Assembly: GCA_947455585.1 (NCBI GenBank)
Contig: CANGOY010000075.1
Location: 1-8,200 of the forward strand
Direction of reading: 5' to 3'
Source of the DNA: Comamonadaceae bacterium
Lineage (GTDB): Bacteria > Pseudomonadota > Gammaproteobacteria > Burkholderiales > Burkholderiaceae_C
Length of the DNA: 8,200 bases
The notes beneath the pieces were generated by a model, which saw only the letters and a program-made list of their open reading frames with translations, was not told where the DNA came from and ran no database searches. A program made the translations under genes and the position numbers. Numbering within the stretch: the first letter of the stretch is position 1; each line of letters begins with the position of its first letter. Shown in pieces: positions 5,563 through 8,200 of the stretch.

Positions 5563-7605
5563 ATGAAATTTCGAGTCATTGTGTCATTGTTTGCCAGCGT
5601 TTTCCTTGCGTTTGGTGCCGTTCAACCCAGCTTGGCCGCACCCTCGGCCAACAACGCTCAGGCCGACGCCGTCATCACTGACATGGCGCAAGCCTTCAAG
5701 CGCGGCGACCGCAAGCGCCTAACCGCCCTGCTGCCCCAAGCCAAAGGCCACACGCTGGAGCCTTGGGCCGCGTACTGGGAACTCAAAGCCCGCCTCGACG
5801 AAGCATCTTCACAAGAAGTGCGCGCCTTCTTCTCCCGCTACCCTGCCACCTACCAAGAAGACCGCCTGCGTAACGACTGGCTGCTGCTGCTGGGCCAACG
5901 CCGAGACTGGACAACGCTCGCAGACGAGCACCCCCACTACCGCATGCGCGATGACCGTGAGCTGCGCTGCTACTTCTTAACCGTGGAGTTGCTTGAAAAA
6001 GGCCCACACGCCAGCGCATCGATTGCCGACGAAGTGCGCAAAAACTGGATGGGCATGAAAGAGGCCGACGACGGCTGCACCTTGGCCGCTGACCGCCTGT
6101 TCTTCAACAAACAATTCACCGCCCTCGACATTTGGCGCAAAGCCCGCTTGATGGTGGAGCACAACCGCCCACGCACCGCGCGCAACGCGGTGCAAATCGT
6201 CGCCCCCGATGCGGCCAGCGTGGCGCCTGAAGCCATCAACAATGCCGAGAAATTTTTGACCAAACACATTGCCGCACCACAAAAAGTGCGCCAAGAATTG
6301 GTGGTCCTTGCCCTCGTCAAAATGGCCTCGACTGACCCCGACAAAGCCGACAAGTTGATGCGCAACAAATGGCAGCCCTACCTCACCACCGAAGAGCGTC
6401 ACTGGGTGTGGGGCGTGATTGGCCGGCAATCGGCCATGCGCTTGGACGACGACGCCCTCAGCCACTTTGCCCGCGTGGCACACGACAAAGACTTGAACGA
6501 CGACATGCTGGGCTGGAAAGCCCGCGCCGCCTTGCGCGCTGGCAACAGCCCAAAGTGGCCCGTGGTGGAAAGCAGCATCGCCGCCATGAGCGCGGATGCG
6601 CGCAAAGACCCCACATGGGTCTACTGGTATGCACGCGCTTTGTTGTCCCGCAAAAAAGTGACGCCGCAAGTGCAACAAGAAGCCAATGCCATGTTTGAAA
6701 GCATCGCGGGCGTGCGCGGCTTTTACGAGCAACTCGCGCTCGAAGAGCTAGGCCGTAAAGTCACCACCCCTGCGCGCCCACCTGCACCCACTGCCGAAGA
6801 AATAGACGTTGCCCGCCGCAACCCATCCCTGCAACGCGCGCTTTACGCCATTGGCATGGGCCTGCGCAGTGAAGGCGTGCGCGAATGGAACTACGCCACC
6901 AACCTGGTGGATGCACAAGGCAAAGCCGGCATGATGAGCGACCGCGAGTTGCTAGCAGCTGCCCAAGTTGCCTGCGACAACCAAGTGTGGGACCGCTGCA
7001 TCAACACCAGCGAGCGCACCCGTTCAGTCATTGACTATGAGCAGCGCTTCCCCATGCCGCACAAAGACGCCGTCATCGCGCGCAGCAAAACCATCAACCT
7101 CGACCCTGCGTACGTGTACGGCCTGATTCGCCAAGAAAGCCGCTTTGTGACTGACGCCCGTTCAGGCGTGGGTGCCTCGGGCCTCATGCAAGTCATGCCA
7201 GCCACCGCCAAATGGACGGCGCGCAAAATTGGATTGGCCGGTTTCACGCCAGACCAAATCACCGACCGCGACACCAACATTGCCATTGGCACCGGCTACT
7301 TGAAACTCGTGCTCGACAGCTTTGAAGGCTCTATGCCTTTGGCCGCAGGCGCGTACAACGCAGGCCCAAGCCGCTCACGCCGCTGGCGTGCGCCCAACGA
7401 CGGCACAGGCCCCGTGCTGGAAGGTGCCATCTGGGCCGAGAACGTACCCTTCCACGAAACCCGCGACTACGTGAAAAAAGTTCTTTCGAATACCACCAAC
7501 TATGCGGCGCTCATCACGGGCCAGCCGCAGTCGCTCAAGGCTAAGTTGGGTTTGGTGGGGCCACGTTCGGTATCGGCACCTGCTGAAAACTTGGACTTGC
7601 CATAA
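5563..7605 (+). CDS. slt: Soluble lytic murein transglycosylase (Slt70-like)
   Basis: This periplasmic enzyme cleaves the MurNAc-GlcNAc bond of peptidoglycan with formation of 1,6-anhydroMurNAc, for wall turnover and remodelling. It has 680 residues, slightly longer than E. coli Slt70. A signal peptide MKFRVIVSLFASVFLAFGAV ends in QPSLAAP with signal peptidase I cleavage near residues 25-26. Residues of about 30-490 form the alpha-superhelical U/L region, with many paired helices. The C-terminal SLT domain has the catalytic glutamate in IRQESRF (Glu525), GASGLMQVMPAT (537-548) and AYNAGP (597-602), the three hallmark motifs. The ATG at 5563 is chosen because it opens the signal peptide; the 45-codon extension upstream is antisense to the cyclo-ligase gene. 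There is no clear Shine-Dalgarno. The gene ends at the edge of a strong hairpin terminator. GC content is high (hand count 41/60 at 6181-6240). Confidence 0.96.
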   Translation: MKFRVIVSLFASVFLAFGAVQPSLAAPSANNAQADAVITDMAQAFKRGDRKRLTALLPQAKGHTLEPWAAYWELKARLDEASSQEVRAFFSRYPATYQEDRLRNDWLLLLGQRRDWTTLADEHPHYRMRDDRELRCYFLTVELLEKGPHASASIADEVRKNWMGMKEADDGCTLAADRLFFNKQFTALDIWRKARLMVEHNRPRTARNAVQIVAPDAASVAPEAINNAEKFLTKHIAAPQKVRQELVVLALVKMASTDPDKADKLMRNKWQPYLTTEERHWVWGVIGRQSAMRLDDDALSHFARVAHDKDLNDDMLGWKARAALRAGNSPKWPVVESSIAAMSADARKDPTWVYWYARALLSRKKVTPQVQQEANAMFESIAGVRGFYEQLALEELGRKVTTPARPPAPTAEEIDVARRNPSLQRALYAIGMGLRSEGVREWNYATNLVDAQGKAGMMSDRELLAAAQVACDNQVWDRCINTSERTRSVIDYEQRFPMPHKDAVIARSKTINLDPAYVYGLIRQESRFVTDARSGVGASGLMQVMPATAKWTARKIGLAGFTPDQITDRDTNIAIGTGYLKLVLDSFEGSMPLAAGAYNAGPSRSRRWRAPNDGTGPVLEGAIWAENVPFHETRDYVKKVLSNTTNYAALITGQPQSLKAKLGLVGPRSVSAPAENLDLP

Positions 7606-7637
7606 AAAACGCCTTGGGCACTGCCAAGGCGTTTTTT
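7604..7637. terminator. Bidirectional intrinsic terminator between slt and the outer-membrane gene
   Basis: AAAAAACGCCTTGG (7604-7617) and CCAAGGCGTTTTTT (7624-7637) form a perfect 14-pair stem around the loop GCACTG. The GC core is flanked by A6 and T6, so a hairpin followed by a U-run is made on either strand. It begins inside the slt stop codon (7603-7605) and lies 17 bases past the stop of the convergent barrel gene, so it can serve both. Confidence 0.93.
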
Positions 7638-7654
7638 GTTGGTGGGCGCTTGGA

Positions 7655-8152
7655 TTAGAAGCGTGTGCCAACTGAAACAGTAAAGCCACGCACGTTTAAG
7701 TCACCATCTTTGGCGTAATGCATATAGTCCACTTGGCCGTAGATATCTTTGGTCAATTGCGTTTCTACACCGAAGCCATATGCAGCACGGGTGACATGGC
7801 CACTACCTGTACCACCAGCACCAGTACGTGCAGCACCAACGCGGATGAATGCGTTTGTGTCTTTTGCAATGAGCATTTTGGGTTTTGCAAACACACCCAA
7901 TTCATTTGCTGATAAGCCATCAGCTTTCTCCAACGTAAATGCACCCATCGCCTCAACGGCCAAATTTGCGTTGATGTCTTTACCAACAATGAAACGCGCC
8001 AACTTTGGTGTAGAGCTGTCAGTGCTATCTTTAAACTTCAAACCCAACAAACCACCTTCAACATAAAAATCTTTGGCAGCAGTTTGAGCACTGGCAACAC
8101 CGGCCGTAGCCACCAAGACGAGAGAAGCCAACACGCGGCTGATCGTTTTCAT
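7655..8152 (-). CDS. Small outer-membrane beta-barrel protein
   Basis: This is a predicted outer-membrane protein of 165 residues. The signal peptide MKTISRVLASLVLVATAGVA ends with SAQ, giving a signal peptidase I site ASA|Q (22/23). The mature chain shows alternating short strands and turns rich in Gly and aromatic residues (DFYVEGGLLGLKF, AAYGFGVETQL, IYGQVDYMHYAKD). It ends in GFTVSVGTRF with a C-terminal Phe, the usual BAM recognition end of outer-membrane barrels. Size and pattern fit an eight-strand OMP_b-brl/OmpA-transmembrane-like barrel (PF13505 type), but the substrate or function is unknown. ATG 8152 is preferred over ATG 8158 because AAGGA (8158-8162) lies five bases upstream of the former and overlaps the latter. 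It ends toward slt with the shared terminator. Its composition is more AT-rich than slt, which may reflect codon choice in a highly expressed barrel. Confidence 0.85.
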   Translation of the reverse strand: MKTISRVLASLVLVATAGVASAQTAAKDFYVEGGLLGLKFKDSTDSSTPKLARFIVGKDINANLAVEAMGAFTLEKADGLSANELGVFAKPKMLIAKDTNAFIRVGAARTGAGGTGSGHVTRAAYGFGVETQLTKDIYGQVDYMHYAKDGDLNVRGFTVSVGTRF

Positions 8153-8200
8153 AAACATCCTTGAAATTCAAAATTAGGCAATTTGCCAGGGTTCAAAAAA
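8153..8200 (-). promoter_or_regulatory. Upstream region of the outer-membrane barrel gene (truncated by window edge)
   Basis: An AAGGA ribosome binding site at 8158-8162 precedes the ATG at 8152. The AT-rich leader has two small 5-1-5 inverted repeats, TTGAA-A-TTCAA (8161-8171) and GGCAA-T-TTGCC (8177-8187). TAATTT on the minus strand (8171-8176) could be a -10, but no good -35 lies at the right spacing inside the window. Confidence 0.4.

Noticed and set aside
5977..6732. 251-codon open frame on the minus strand
   Set aside because: Lies wholly antisense within slt. Its translation is low-complexity-looking and rich in His/Val/Gly/Ala, as expected from the reverse strand of a GC-rich gene; it has no recognisable motif.
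1..8200. CRISPR arrays, tRNA/rRNA genes, insertion sequences
   Set aside because: No regularly spaced repeats, no cloverleaf-like or rRNA-like sequence, and no transposase or integrase motifs were seen on either strand.

Overview
The window looks like chromosomal DNA of a betaproteobacterium, most likely Burkholderiales/Comamonadaceae (Limnohabitans/Rhodoferax-like). This is inferred from protein flavour, the cell-wall gene content and the GC-rich codon use of most genes. It is not proven, because no rRNA or other phylogenetic marker is present.

Layout. The left edge (1-197, minus) is the N-terminal part of glmS. A very AT-rich 126-base divergent spacer (198-323) separates it from an Lrp/AsnC-family regulator (324-818, plus). 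Next comes a two-gene cassette on the minus strand (815-2577): a RecF/OLD-like AAA ATPase and, overlapping it by 4 bases, a DUF4276 protein with a TOPRIM-like Glu...DxD pattern. Then follows glmU (2692-4083, minus). From glmU to slt the genes alternate in strand with almost no spacer: glmU (minus), a DUF6279-type lipoprotein (4082-4972, plus), 5-formyltetrahydrofolate cyclo-ligase (4974-5549, minus) and soluble lytic transglycosylase slt (5563-7605, plus). A strong bidirectional hairpin terminator (7604-7637) separates slt from a convergent small outer-membrane beta-barrel gene (7655-8152, minus).

How the genes relate. GlmS makes glucosamine-6-phosphate. GlmU makes UDP-GlcNAc, the precursor of peptidoglycan and LPS. 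Slt cleaves peptidoglycan in the periplasm. The lipoprotein and the barrel are envelope proteins. The ATPase/DUF4276 pair does not belong to this theme. Its DNA is visibly less GC-rich than its neighbours, it sits exactly between the 3' ends of lrp and glmU, and its architecture resembles two-gene ATPase + TOPRIM-like anti-phage modules (PARIS- or OLD/Gabija-like logic, but with DUF4276 as effector).

Main points for a second look: (1) the ATPase-DUF4276 cassette as a candidate defence system; (2) a gapped 12-base inverted repeat (814-827 and 2670-2681) framing the cassette, perhaps the split arms of an ancestral lrp/glmU hairpin or element ends; (3) palindromes in the cassette leader; (4) start codons of glmU and the lipoprotein sharing one CATG; (5) a possible leaderless slt transcript.
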